Shown: positions 22,963 through 34,585, numbered from the stretch's first letter. The stretch is 64,000 nucleotides of DNA from Carposina sasakii (GCA_014607495.2 CP053165.1:1296906-1360905), one strand, 5' to 3'. Notes: a model not told the origin generated them from the letters alone. Translations and numbers: made by a program.

Positions 22963-23417
22963 AAAACATAATTTAAAAAATCCAAAAACCCGACTGCGTA
23001 AAAAAGAACCAAACTATGTATATAATAATAATAAAAAAACTGAAAAGATGAAAACAAGCACTTAGATGTCCAGTGGTCTAGAATTCTATAATATTATTAT
23101 GGAATTAATAATAATTGAAGAAAATAAAATATTTTCTAATGATGTAACATAACAACTGAACAGCCAGGATCCATTGAAATATTAATAGCTTGGCTGTCGG
23201 TTACTGGATCCCGACTGTTCAGTTGTTATATTACATCATTAGAAAATATTTTATTTTCTTCAATTATTATTAATTCCATAATAATATTATAGAATTCTAG
23301 ACCACTGGACATCTAAGTGCTTGTTTTCATCTTTTCAGTTTTTTTATTATTATTATATACATAGTTTGGTTCTTTTTTACGCAGTCGGGTTTTTGGATTT
23401 TTTAAATTATGTTTTTA
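22963..23417. repeat. Long near-perfect inverted repeat (hairpin)
   Basis: Arms 22963-23173 and 23205-23417 are reverse complements with only a few mismatches, all seen near the loop (aacagccaggatcc against ggatcccgactgtt). The loop is about 31 bp. A transcript through it would form roughly 210 bp of double-stranded RNA. Confidence 0.85.
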
Positions 23418-24179
23418 TTTATTTTATACTTTTTAGTTAATATAGCTACTAATAGGCATCCTTCAAGAAACACGCTCGACATGCTCGGCAGCAAAAAGGT
23501 TTCGTCATGCTGCTGTCTAAAAACTTATATACGAGAATGGTTTTCAATCGATATAGATCCTAAATGGTTAGTCGAATCGAAAAATGTTGAGAGAAACCTA
23601 TAAATTATTTTTAAATACCTATTCAACGATACCCCAGTCGATATAGTTTGTCGACTTTAATTTTTTTAATTTTTACAAAATGGCGTCCAGTAGTCGCCAT
23701 ATTGCATTTTCACTAACGTCATGTCTTCAGTGACACTCGCCGGACTAAGAGGAATCGATTGACGTATGAGTCATAAAAATCGGCCGAGGCGTTTGGTTCG
23801 TGTAGTGCTTCAAAGGAACATACAAACATACATACATACATAGGCTGTTAAAGACAATACCACTCCTTTGCGGCGCGCAGTCGGGTAAAAAGAACGAGTT
23901 ATTTATACTTTATAAGTTTCGCGTCAGACGACGAAGTATCGAAAAAATCGCTATTTAGAGACGACCGTCAACGACGTGTGCCCTTATGCGTGTGCCCGCA
24001 TTCGGGCTGTATACTCGAGCATATCCCCCTCCGCACCGCGCCGCGCGCCGCATGCCAGGCCACGCCCTATCTTTTTGCTTGCTAACGCATGAGTTGCTTT
24101 GCGTTGACGCAGAATTAACATGTTCCCGTGGGAATTTTGAGAAAAAACGTATCCTATATTAATTACTCCCGTGATTGAA

Positions 24180-24450
24180 ATGAATCTAATGATACCGCAT
24201 ACATATTTTTGTTGTTTAAAGGGAAATTTAGAAAAAATATTATTATGTCTTTATCCCGTGGGACTTTTATGATAAAATGTATCCTATGACACTCCCGTAA
24301 TCAAGACAAATCTAACGATACCTCATACATCAAAATCCATCAAGCCGTTTAGGCTACAGGAGGTCACAAAGGAACAGACATACATACATACTTACATACA
24401 CTCCCTCAACATTACCCTCCCTCTTTGGCAGTCGGGTAAAAAACCCGGCT
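24180..24450. repeat. Segment with (CATA)n and gcagtcgggtaaaa end
   Basis: ccatcaagccgtttaggcta...acatacatacatac...ggcagtcgggtaaaaaac parallels 23770-23890 (ggcgtttggttcg...gcgcagtcgggtaaaa). It looks like an internal duplication within the larger TIR element. Confidence 0.5.
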
Positions 24451-24595
24451 GATCCAGTGCAATAATTATTCGAGATTGTATGGAACAGCTGATTTATTTT
24501 TTTCAATATTTCGGAGTTGGTCCCATAGTGAAAGTTGTTCCTTTTTACCTACCTAGTTTCGTGTCAAAAGATAATTAATTTTGGATAGACCTTAT

Positions 24596-24670
24596 ACAGG
24601 ATTTTTTTTAACGAAGGGTAAACGTACTTTATACATCAAATAAAGTAAGTTTATGTAAAAAAAAATGTAT
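24596..24670 (-). mobile_element. MITE end fragment
   Basis: acaggattttttttaacgaa...gtactttatacatcaaataa is one end of the CAGGGTG family, lying against the TIR element's right end. Confidence 0.6.
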
Positions 24671-24984
24671 TTTTTTTTGGCGCGCTCTACAGCCTAAACG
24701 GCTATTCAGTTCAGCTTGAGAGGTATCATTTAAACTGTTTAGACTCGTCTTAGTAATGACAGTGACACTGTTTTTTTATGTAGTATTTTTTTTTCGATAC
24801 ATACTCCTAGTACGGCTGTGTTCTAAAAATGGGGTAGCCTGAATTGCAAGATTACGAAGAAAATCCTAGTTTAGTCTTCTTTTTTTTTCGGTAATATAAA
24901 AGCCAGAGTAGGGACATAAACAAGCTACTTTTTATCCCGGAAAATCTCTACATTGGTTTTATTCTACAGTCCAAACTTTTATTC

Positions 24985-25027
24985 TACATATAGTCCCCGC
25001 GGACGGAGTCGCATGCGCCCACTAGTA
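24985..25027 (+). mobile_element. Helitron-like 3' end scrap
   Basis: agtccccgcggacggagtcg then catgcgcccactagt. Confidence 0.5.
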
Positions 25028-25499
25028 TTAAATATATCTTAGTTCATACAGGAAGTATGTAACTACTATAGTTACATTGCTGTCTCTTTTCAATCGTTAT
25101 CATATCCTGTGCTTTTTACAATGGATCCAGAAAAAAACTTGAGCTCACTTAAAACTTCCCCATAATTTGGTCATAAAAACTATGAGAACGGTCTAAAACT
25201 TAGCTTAAACTGTAGTTTAATCCACATAAAAGTAATAATAACTTGAGCTCAACGGCCGTGTCAACTTCAGAGATATTCTCGAGCCGTTGTTAGTAATGAC
25301 ACTTACCGAATGGGGTCATTAGGCACAAGGGTTCGACAGTAAGGGACAGATAGGTACAGTGAGACTAAGGTATGTAATACGTAAATGTTTCAGTAAATCG
25401 ACATGTTTTTATTGTTTATTATTTCTACAGGGCACAATTTCTTAAAAATCACTTATTTACCTACTTAATAAGTATATCAAATAATTTAACCTAATCAAC

Positions 25500-25695
25500 T
25501 ACATACATACATACATTTAATCGCGCCTTTATCCCTTACGGGGTAAGCAGAGCACTAAGGGCCGATAGAACCACATGGTGCCACTTCTGACCAATTTTTA
25601 GGGTATAATTGAAATGTACAAGATCGGTTAGTAGTGACAGGTGGTCAGCCCATCGCCTACAAAACACCAAGACCCTCTTGTCCCTCTACTGACTG
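25500..25695 (-). repeat. Retroposon with (CATA)n, inverse of 20680-20870
   Basis: acatacatacatacatttaa...ttatcccttacggggtaagc...cacatggtgccacttctgac...gcctacaaaacaccaagacc. Confidence 0.75.
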
Positions 25696-25854
25696 ATACA
25701 GTATGCCCGGGAAGAGAAGCAGCTGTAGTATTATAAGTTTTTTTTTTCACTCCCAGAGCAGCATAGAAGAATGATAACACTGTCGTATAACTCAAAACAA
25801 TGATACTTATTCAGTATTTCAGTATTTGCCTGACTGTCACACACAACCTATATA

Positions 25855-26080
25855 CACACGGCTATGTTTCCAAAACGGGGTAGTCAGTACTACAGGATTA
25901 TCGAGAATATTCTTGCAACTACGTTCAGCATAGCGGGGACAGATGTTACTGACCAGTGACAAGTTGCTCACTATAGGGAACACCCCTGAATTCCTTAGTC
26001 GGCTCTTACGACACACGGAAGGAGATCCACTGATGTATTCTAGTGAAGCCCTGCATTAGCACGGGCTGTCTGTATTCTCA
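25855..26080 (-). repeat. Copy of 'catgtcgtaagagtcga' family
   Basis: gtgacaagttgctcactata...cttagtcggctcttacgaca...gaagccctgcattagcac. Its block order is the reverse of 26465-26580. Confidence 0.65.
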
Positions 26081-26464
26081 GAGGTAATTTTTCCTGTGAG
26101 GGCTGATTTTTCCATACATCAGATGTATGTACCCATCAGAAGAATATAGTAAATGCTATCTGTCTGAAGTCAAGAAAGACCATGCGTTATAAGACACCTC
26201 CAACTGTGAAAAGAGTGCCTAACTTAGTTTAAAAATAATCTTCGATACATCTTATAGAAATTCATCTACTTTTATAGTCCGACTGTGTACACTGACATCT
26301 CTATGTGAGTAAGTACAAATACTTGAGGAAAACTAAGATACTAGTTCCAGAATAAATAATCCTTAATTACAAGGCTTGACCCAGATTTTACCTGAAGTAA
26401 GTAGGTAAAGGAATATCGGTTTTACTGACCTGATATTATTAAAATTATTCGTCTTTATTTCCTG

Positions 26465-26580
26465 TGCTGATGCAGGGCTTCACTAGAATACATCAGCTGC
26501 ATCTCCTTCTATACATGTCGTAAGAGTCGACTAGCAAACTCAAAGGTGTTTTCTCACGCGATGAGCCGCTAACTTGGGAC
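26465..26580 (+). repeat. Copy of 'catgtcgtaagagtcga' family
   Basis: gctgatgcagggcttcacta...catgtcgtaagagtcgacta. It lies close to the inverted copy at 25855-26080. Confidence 0.65.
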
Positions 26581-26668
26581 TGGGGGCAATTCTCGAAAAG
26601 TCTCGAGTTGGAACGAAGCCGAAACGGAACCGTTGTAGACGCTCAGAACAAAGCAATAATTTCTTTCA

Positions 26669-26932
26669 TCATCATCATCATCATCATCAGCCTATTGCAG
26701 TCCACTGCTGGACGTAGGCCTCCCCCAGGGCACGCCACAAGACTGCCATAGGGGTTATTTGCCCATAGTCCACACGCTGGGCAGGCGGGTTGGTGACCGC
26801 TGTTTGTATTTTGGACTATGTTGTCAATACGGGAGGCGCTGCTGCCCACCTCCCGGAAAGCCTTAATCGCCTTGTACGATACCCACGGGCAGACATAGGG
26901 TGGTACAAATTCTACTCTGCCGGCACCACGCG
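26669..26932 (-). repeat. RTE-like 3' end, best-preserved short copy
   Basis: (CAT)n then cagcctattgcagtccactg, ggacgtaggcctcccccagg, a gcccatagtccacacgctgg block and ccgcctt...acccacgggca, ending ctactctgccggca. On the minus strand it keeps an open frame ending in Met repeats from the (ATG)n tail, which is a by-product of the tail. Confidence 0.75.
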
Positions 26933-27023
26933 GCAAATTTTCTTTATGGTGACGTAATTAGACCCATTTCAGCACGAGACAGATATTTGTTTTTATTGTC
27001 ATACTCGTGACCGATGCGTGCTA

Positions 27024-27371
27024 AAATATAAATAATAATAATAATAATTTATTTTACAAAAACACAATTTTACAATAAGCGCACTGAGATTGATATAAGT
27101 TGAGGTATAGTAAATAACAGTGACAATATGCGCGGTAGAAACGCTGCTGTCTACCTAGGATTTAACCTGTTCTTGTAGACATCAGTGCCCTCCTCGACAT
27201 TTATGAATACATAGTATATAAAACAATAAGTACTTAAGTGCACCAAATATGCTCTACAAGACTGTTTTATCTAAAAACAGCTTAGAGAAAGAAATAACAT
27301 TATTAAATCTTAACCTAACAGAAATACATGCACACCAAACCAACTTATCCTAACACCATGCGTGTGTGTGT

Positions 27372-27457
<86 letters not shown>

Positions 27458-27486
27458 ATTTGAGGGTATGAGTCATTATTATAATA
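27024..27486 (-). other. 3' UTR and (TTA)n tail of the CR1/Jockey-group LINE
   Basis: Downstream of the LINE stop codon on the minus strand is a region with a long (CA)n tract, ending near 27030 in taattattattattattattt. A short A/T-rich repeat as the 3' terminus is common in this LINE group. Confidence 0.5.
27361..27460. repeat. (GT)n microsatellite, ~100 bp
   Basis: Nearly pure gt alternation with two or three interruptions. It lies inside the LINE 3' UTR. Confidence 0.9.
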
Positions 27487-28720
27487 TTATCTTACTACTC
27501 TCAATAGAGCTTCCGTTTGTTCATAAGTAAGGTTCTGAAGAAATTTTGAAACTGTCTTTTTGCATAGGTAATATTTTAAGGGTTGCAAGTTAAGTTCTTT
27601 ATTTAGTTTATTATAGAGGTAACCTCCCAGAAAATATTCACTTCCTTGACTGGCAACACATCTAAGGTAAGGAGTTTTAAAAAGTCTACCTCGTCTTCGA
27701 ATGTCATTTCGGTCACTATCTAATGATCCAGCCTCTCTGTGCTTCCTAAGAATGACATTGAGAATAAAGAGTTGCCTCACCGTCAGTACCAGCGCTCTTC
27801 CATATAGTGATGAAGTCGGGAAAAGATATGGCAGTGCTAGGCTGACTTTGAGAACAGCTCTCTGTGCCATCTCAAGTGGAAGCATATGCGTCATACAGGC
27901 ACCCCCCCACACATTTATACAGTATTGCAGAAGAGACTGACATAGGGCGAAGTAAATCATTCGTGTAATTTTTGGGTCTGCAACGTTTCTCATGGTTCTA
28001 AAAACAGCCATCAACTTGCGAATCCTGTTAGCCTGTGACTGTAAGTGTGATTGGAAAGTAAGTTGGTTGTCAATTACAACGCCAAGATACCCAATCTCAG
28101 CAACTTTCATCAGGCTAGGGCACGAATAGCACCGAATACCACTACAGGCTGTTGAGTGTGATATTAGTTGTAGTATGTTAGATGATGGTTGAGTGGTACG
28201 TACAAGGGAAAAAGTAAGGAATTTCGTTTTCTCTATGTTCAGGCTTAGTAAATTAGTACTAAGCCATCTACTTACTTTATTAAAGCCTACCTGTGCTAGC
28301 TGATACGTTCTAGTCCAATCCCTTGCACGAAAGACGAGAGCTGTATCGTCCGCAAAGGCAATTATTTTGCCGCAGCATAGATCTATGTTACAGAGCTCAT
28401 TGATATAGATGAGAAATAGAGTTGGGCCCAATATACTGCCCTGGGGGACACCAAAAGACAACGGAAGAGGCTCACTCACATAATCACCAACTTTGACACT
28501 CTGTGTTCTATCACTCAAATAGTCCTCAGACAGTTTAATCTGTAGCCCACGTATCCCTATTCTCTCCATTTTTGACAGTAGCAGAGGTATTGACACCGTG
28601 TCAAATGCCTTAGCAAGATCCAAAAATACTCCAAGACATCTGTCACCTGCATCGAGGCTCTTTGTTATGTACTCTATAAGAGTCGCCATCGCATCGGCAG
28701 GAGATTTACCTTATTACCTT
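27487..28720 (-). CDS. Reverse transcriptase of a CR1/Jockey-group LINE, 5'-truncated
   Basis: The frame from the Met codon at 28689 gives 400 residues to the stop at 27487; it stays open for about ten codons upstream (reading SPADA just before that Met) to a stop near 28720. Motifs in order: FLDLAKAFD at 22-30 (first catalytic Asp), YLSDR at 57-61, GVPQGSILGP at 80-89, and the catalytic FADD at 112-115. Then comes a GYLGVVID-type block near 198 and a thumb region. This is the palm and thumb of a non-LTR retrotransposon reverse transcriptase, which copies the element's RNA at a nicked target. The endonuclease, fingers and ORF1 are missing, so the copy is dead on arrival by 5' truncation, yet the rest has no stop or frameshift, suggesting a recent insertion. 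CR1/L2-like is my best placement within the Jockey group; not certain. Confidence 0.85.
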
Positions 28721-29315
28721 ACATAAGTGGTAAGTATATATTGCTTCGCACCGCGTTTCGTTAACGGTTCGTTAGTCGTTGCGTTTCGGCTCAAAAATTT
28801 TTAAGAATTACCCCCCAGCGCCCCCTATGCTACACGTGGCTGTGAGCAGCTCTGACTACCCCATTTATGGTAACATACTATGTGTGGTATGTTTCTATGT
28901 ATAGGTTGGTATTACTCATTATGAATAATAGGTCATATTAACCTAAATAAATCGAAAATATATTGCGCTAATATCAAAACAAAATAATATAATATAATTT
29001 CTCTTTACTTGCTTGGCTTGCTGGAAGAGATACCTTGTAGAGATAATCTTGCCATTGTATAAGCAACTCTTCTTTTATATTGTAAGTTATATTTTAGTGT
29101 ATGTGCAATAAAGAATAAGAATATTATAAGGGCAAGTAGATAAAGATCTAATTTTATATATAATTGTGTAGCTACATAATATAGATATTTCATTAATCAA
29201 GTTGGTAATGATTGTTTTCCAATAAGTCTACACGTATAAATACCTGAACTTGAAAGTCTTCAAGTACCCATAATGATTATTCGTCCTTTCTGATTATAAT
29301 TGATACAACTACTAT

Positions 29316-29560
29316 ACAGGATGTAACAAAAAGGGTATGTTAAACGAAAAGCTATATAAATAGCCAACTAAAAGGAACTACAACCAACAAAATTTCAGAC
29401 TCGAATTCACATTTTTATTTTTCCAGATAGTATGGAGCATTCCTAAACAACTCAAGAATGTTCATACAATCTTGAAAAAAATCGTGTGGTTTCGAGTCTC
29501 AAATTTTAGAAATAGGTTCTCTATTAAGCGGGCTATTTACATAGCGTTTCGCTGATCATA
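29316..29560 (+). mobile_element. MITE of the 55.7 kb family, 3' end lost
   Basis: acaggatgtaacaaaaaggg...atgttaaacgaaaagctat...gaatgttcatacaatcttga matches 55687-55942 through the middle. The right inverted end is missing. Confidence 0.6.
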
Positions 29561-30550
29561 AAGAAAATCCGACACAACATTTAATATATCGGGGCCAGAT
29601 CATCAGCGACAAGTTGCTAGGTTTTCGCCCGAGAGAATGCCCGTTCTAGTGATTTGAAATAAAAAAATATGTAAAAAATTTCCATATACTCCACAAGACA
29701 GTGCTATTCATGGTGTAAATGAAACTGCGTCATATTTTACGGTTAATTATAATATTTAGCACGCTCGCAGTAACAAGTGATGTCTGAAAGAGGTTTTAAC
29801 ATCCAATTCGTTTCGCACGTTAGACATTGACACTGATGCAAAAATAATATACAAATATAGCAATTTTCAGTTTCAAACATCTACCTATATTTTTCATGGG
29901 CTACAAGCATAAAAATTAAAGCCGTTTCGAAAATACCCATTGACTATATTTTTATTAAATGAAATATGTAGATACATGCAAAGTAGAGACAAGCTTATTA
30001 AGTAAGTATAGGTTAGGTAGATTATTATAGGTAAAAAGGTAGGTATTATAGGTAATACTATTATAGCTTTGACGTATGGATATCTTTACAGTGTTCTAAT
30101 TTGTTACTTAGCTATTCGTTATAAAAAAAAAACACTAACAGAAAATACAAGTTTTTCATATTTATGCAAGATTCCGGAAATTTCTCCTTCTTAGGCTCAT
30201 GTAAGTCTGCCATAAGTAAAAATGAGATCGATATACGAAAATTAGTTTCGCTAAACCGTTTTCAACGTGACAGCAAGCTCTAGGCGAAATGTATAGCACT
30301 ATTTAGATGATTAATCGATGCATTTATAACGGTGAAGTGGAATCCTCGTGCCAAGATTCCGGTATAGTACAGGGGAGAGACGAATAGAAAATTAGAAAAA
30401 AGGGACTAGAACTTCGTCTACAAAGTTAGTTTTCTATTAGAAAGTTTTTCCCTAGGCGGGCGATCGATCGGATTTAATTGCCACTGAGATTTGTTGTGAA
30501 CAACTTGAAAATTGAGGGAAAATATTAGAGACCTGTTTCTGATAGTCGTC

Positions 30551-30655
30551 TTCAGCCTATTGCAATTGCAGTCCTCTGCTGGACGTAGGCCTCCCCCAGA
30601 TTACGCCACAAGGCTACTGCCACAGGCTGCTGTCACCACGCTGGGCAGGGGGGTT
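30551..30655 (-). repeat. RTE-like 3' end scrap
   Basis: cagcctattgcaattgcagt...ggacgtaggcctcccccaga...accacgctgggcagg, with a small internal duplication of attgca. Confidence 0.7.
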
Positions 30656-30729
30656 GATAACGATAAAATTATTTCAGTTTCTCTAACAGATTGACTGTTT
30701 CTGTGATGATTGCAGAAGTAAATGTTACT

Positions 30730-30850
30730 CATCATCATCAGCCTATTGCAGTCCACTGCTGGACGTAGGCCTCCCCCAGGGCACGTCACAAGACTGCCAT
30801 GGGGGTATTTGCCCATAGTCACCACGCTGGGCAGGCGGGTTGGTGACCGT
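30730..30850 (-). repeat. RTE-like 3' end with (CAT)n tail
   Basis: catcatcatcagcctattgc...gtcacaagactgccatgggg...ctgggcaggcgggttggtga. It lies 75 bp from the preceding copy in the same orientation. Confidence 0.75.
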
Positions 30851-31308
30851 TACTATCCACGATGTATTTTAAAAACTATATTTTTGGCGCTTACTGAAAC
30901 TTGCACTTTTTTAAAAACTCTTTCATTTGTTTTCTTTGCTTTTAATAATTTTGATTGAAGTTTGAGCTTTCGATTAATCACGCATACCTCTATATCATTA
31001 TCCTTGACTTGTGTCAATATAAAAAAAGATATTATAATACTTTACACAGTGCAATATATTTACTTATTTTACTCGCTCACTCACCCAATACAGTTGTGAT
31101 AAAACCTCAGATGAATGGGATAAAACTATCTTTCTCTCTCACACATACTCAAACATTTTGCATATGCCCACATCAAGCAAATACTAACGAAAAGGTATAA
31201 GGTAAACATACTATACAGGAAGTTTTCAAAGTAGAGCAAATACTCGAAAAGTATTCAAACATTCTCCTTCTTGGTAGATGTAGTATGAATATATTTACAG
31301 CATCAAGT

Positions 31309-31768
31309 GCAGGCCACACCGCCAGCGAGCGGGCGGTGCGAGCTAGGCGGGCGGGCTAGGCGAGAGAAGGAATACGCGGAATATTGGCGAGCTAAACTAT
31401 GGTGTTCACACCGAAATCTACGGACGGGCGAGCGGGCGAGCGAGCGGGCAGAACGGGCAAAGTGGGTGAACCGGGGGTGCGAATAGGAGAGCGAGATGAT
31501 AGCGTCGACTAGTTCGAATACTCGAAACGGATAGGACGGGCGAACGAGCCGAGCGAGCGAGCTGGCGGGCGAGCGAAGCTAGCGAAGCGGGCGCGCCTAA
31601 CAAGGTGAACAAGTAGCTTCGCTGGAATCGTTGGATATTTCGTTAGCTTCGCTCGCATCACTGACGTAGGTTAGTCGGTAGCTCGCGGTGTGAACCGAAG
31701 TATGTAAAGAGGTGAAACGATGTCCGCCCGCCTAGCTCGCTTGCCTGTCCGCTGGCGGCGTGGCCTGC
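31309..31768. mobile_element. GC-rich ~460 bp element with 19 bp TIRs
   Basis: gcaggccacaccgccagcg at 31309-31327 and cgctggcggcgtggcctgc at 31750-31768 are inverted repeats with one mismatch. The interior is built from gcgagcgggc-type octamers and is far richer in G+C than the flanks. It has no transposase. A minus-strand open frame (31418-31612) is only translated simple repeat. Confidence 0.7.
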
Positions 31769-32521
31769 GCTCAGAAAGTAAAAAGATTTGGCATAGTTGA
31801 TAGAGCCCGTTTCATAGAATACCTCCTATGTCTGATTTCCAAACTAACATTTTTAATATGAAGTGAATAAACAGCATCTCTTCGTGATTTTATTAATACG
31901 TAAATAATTATTTTGTTTTCGTACCTTAAATAAAAGTTTACACCCTAAAATAATAGTTAATTACGACAGCAGACATAAACAATACAAATCACAAAATAAA
32001 GAAACACAGACCTAGGAAAGTCTCAATAAAATTGCTAATGAAAACGTACACAACCTTCATTTGCATCAACACTTGAAAACGCTGTTTCACACAGAGCTTT
32101 AAATAGAAACACTGCCTAGCATTCGAAGGGTTAATTAAAACCGCCCTTATTAAATTACTACCGGTTACAACGTTTTAACTCGGTCGCGCCTCTAAAACAA
32201 AAATATAATTTATTTAGTACCAGGAAGTTATTGGGGGAGGCATAATGTTTATCAGTGGATTTCGTATTGCTCAAACGATGAACGTAAAAGTCGATTAACT
32301 GAGGTGGTACCAACCTGAGTACATAATAACATCATCATCATCTTCATGCCCTAATCCCATCATAAATGGGGTCGATGCATTATGGCTTCCTTCGAAACTG
32401 AAATTGCTAAAAATTTGCCGTTTGTTTTACGGCTAAGTATAAAATAACATTTTGAAAATACTCACACTTACGCTTGAGTACGGTTACATGGAAATAACTA
32501 TCAAATCTAATAGATACTTCC
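31769..32521. other. AT-rich stretch, no gene seen
   Basis: No exon recognised. A scrap near 32343-32385 (catgccctaatcccatcata) resembles the short retroposon at 14722-14870. Confidence 0.4.
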
Positions 32522-32960
32522 AACAGGGATTCGCCCACCACCGGGCCCTACACCCTCCACTGACCCTCGGATCTGATAACTCATAACTGCGAAAACAAGC
32601 ACTTGCAATAGCTACAATCTCCATAAGAAACCAGATCCGAGCACCTAGCATGCAAGATAATACATTACACTATTCCGAAATCAAAACCTAGATTATTAAT
32701 CTACATAGGTTATGTTTCACCAACACCCGCGGCATCCTCAGGATTACAGAAAATTGCATTTCTATAATCCAGCGGATTTGGTTTCTTGTGGCGATTGTAG
32801 TTAGTGCAAGTGCTTGTTTTCGCAGTTATGAGTTATCAGATCCGAGGGTCAGTGGAGGGTGTAGGGCTCGGTGGTGGGCGAACCCTTGTTGAAAGTTTAA
32901 AATTCCGAATAGTAACGCCTAATACAATTTCATTTCTAATAGATACATTATTTTATAATC
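32522..32960. repeat. Hammerhead-bearing repeat, copy 3 (inverted pair)
   Basis: A minus-strand copy (32522-32746) and a plus-strand copy (about 32760-32960) meet head to head through a small hairpin (ggattacagaaa / tttctataatcc). The plus-strand member keeps about 12 bp of its 5' end, then jumps past the ribozyme to the ggatttggtttcttgtgg part. Confidence 0.75.
32697..32746 (-). ncRNA. Hammerhead ribozyme, type I
   Basis: Minus strand: stem I TAATC (32746-32742) pairs GATTA (32701-32697). The core is CTGAGGA then GAAAC. Stem II is GCCG/TGGT, paired through G-U wobbles. Stem III is extended to ACATA/TATGT with a 3-base loop. The cleavage triplet is GUA, with the cut between 32702 and 32701. 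Changes relative to the 35 kb copy keep the pairing. Confidence 0.7.
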
Positions 32961-32994
32961 ATGTTTTCTGTGTGTTATGTGCCCCATAGCTAGC

Positions 32995-33060
32995 CATAAA
33001 GCTACTGCCATAGGAGGGTTTTTGCTCATAATCACCACGCTGTGCAGGCAAGTTGGTTAA
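32995..33060 (-). repeat. RTE-like 3' end scrap, no tail
   Basis: taccgccataggaggg-like block then caccacgctgtgcaggcaag. Heavily diverged. Confidence 0.4.
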
Positions 33061-34455
33061 TACATACTACGATATAGCTCTAGTTTATTGTATTAAAAAT
33101 TATTATGATCATTCTGTGAAAAAGCTACCGCCATATTTCTACCTTAATTGTTGCTGACGCAATGTCTCGACATGGACTAATTAAATTTAATCACGCACGA
33201 GGCGACCTAGCAAACAACAACCCTTAAGAACATTAGTCGCTACCCTTAAGTAATGACTATTTAATTGCTTTATGATCGTGACTGTCCAGCTAACTAGTGT
33301 TCTGAAAAACATTAATAAAATGTGCATTTACCTAAGTTGTTCTACACTGGGCTTAATTAGTGTAACGAAAAATTTTACGATTGAAAGTGACGCATAGTTT
33401 TCAAAACATTTTCTTAAATACGAGTAGAAACCCTTCAGTTATCATGTTCTGACGTAACGTGAGTTAACTAATAGCTATCGTAAAATTATTTATAAAGAAA
33501 TGGAAAAAATTCTTCACCCGAGTGGGAATCGAACCCTTATACGAGCTGGATATATAATAGCTATCGGTAGAAATGAATCGAAATATTATCTAAGCCGCTT
33601 TTATGTGGATCGCATAATTAATCTGAACAACTTGTTACATTAAGTTAGCTTGAATAATATGAGGCAATCGCCAATTAGACCCATCATACCGAGTAAGTAT
33701 AATTTTTAGTCGCTCTCAACTCGCGTCCATATGAAAGTGAAATATGGACGAAATAAATCAAAATTCTCTTTTGATTCCCCTAAGCGCCCCTAAGGTTTGA
33801 TAAATTGCATTTTTGGCACAACACAATCAAAACACGCTTCACCTAATGAGGCAATTTAGATTCAAATTCGCTTGTACCTACTCGTTTGCTGTTCTAATGT
33901 GTTACATATTGGAAAGTCATAATAAAGCGTCCAATTATGTTTGGAAATTAATGAATCACTCAGTGGAATGAAGCCTGTTTATTTCCATTAAGTGCTTAAT
34001 ATACCTACGTAATGTAAAATGGCTTATTGGAAAACTAGAGTCTGCCCGAGCTTTGCTGATAAATACGCGCAACTATGGCATAATATTAATAAAATTACCC
34101 GAAGGAGGAGGGTTGGCGACAGCAAGCAGTCGGCCGTAAAAAAAACGACAAATCTTTGGAAATGAGTTTATACTCGTAGTTATGAAAGCAACCATATTGT
34201 GCCGACCCCTCAAATAATGACAAAATACATAGTTACTACGTACATGGCCTGCTACCTTTCCTCTATGCTACGTAGCTGGGGATGCAATTGATTTCTACCA
34301 ATCAAATTCATTGATATCTTGTACCAAGTAATACGATTGGTTGATGCGTAGCTACGTCAGCATAGAAGATCTCTGGTGGAAAGGCAGCCTGAGATACTAT
34401 GTTGACTATGATTCTTTGCATATGTACTAGAAGTATTTAACGGAACGGTGTATGA
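33061..34455. other. Unassigned AT-rich sequence with a SINE scrap
   Basis: Contains a truncated family A SINE (33478-33540, minus strand) and a gcagtcggccgtaaaaa fragment near 34120. No exon recognised. Confidence 0.45.
33478..33540 (-). repeat. tRNA-headed SINE family A, truncated
   Basis: ggaaaaaattcttcacccga then gtgggaatcgaaccc, broken in the B box. Confidence 0.65.
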
Positions 34456-34458
34456 ATC

Positions 34459-34585
34459 ATCATTATCATCATCAGCCTGTTGCAGTCCACTGCTGGACGT
34501 AGGCCTCCCCCAGGGCACGTCACAAGACTGCCGTGAGGGGTATTTGCCCATAGTCACCACGCTGGGCAGACGGGTTGGTGACCGA
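34459..34585 (-). repeat. RTE-like 3' end with CAT tail
   Basis: catcatcagcctgttgcagt...gcacgtcacaagactgccgt...ctgggcagacgggttggtga. Confidence 0.7.

Larger units (their letters stand above)
22862..24600. mobile_element. ~1.74 kb element with ~85 bp terminal inverted repeats
   Basis: Left ggtctatttaaaatttgtga...cacgaagcgaggtaggtaaa...ctttcactatgg matches, inverted, the right end at 24515-24600 with modest divergence. Inside lie a ~211 bp-arm hairpin (22963-23417) and several gcagtcgggtaaaa blocks. There is no transposase-sized frame. Another copy of the right end lies at 58305-58430. Confidence 0.55.

Noticed and set aside
30512..30958. Several 60-80 residue ORFs with AGRRPPP-like sequence
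   Set aside because: They are translations of the RTE-like 3' unit. The same peptide appears wherever that unit occurs.
31418..31612. A 64-residue basic protein
   Set aside because: It is translated GC-rich octamer repeat inside a TIR element, with periodic Ala/Arg/Ser.
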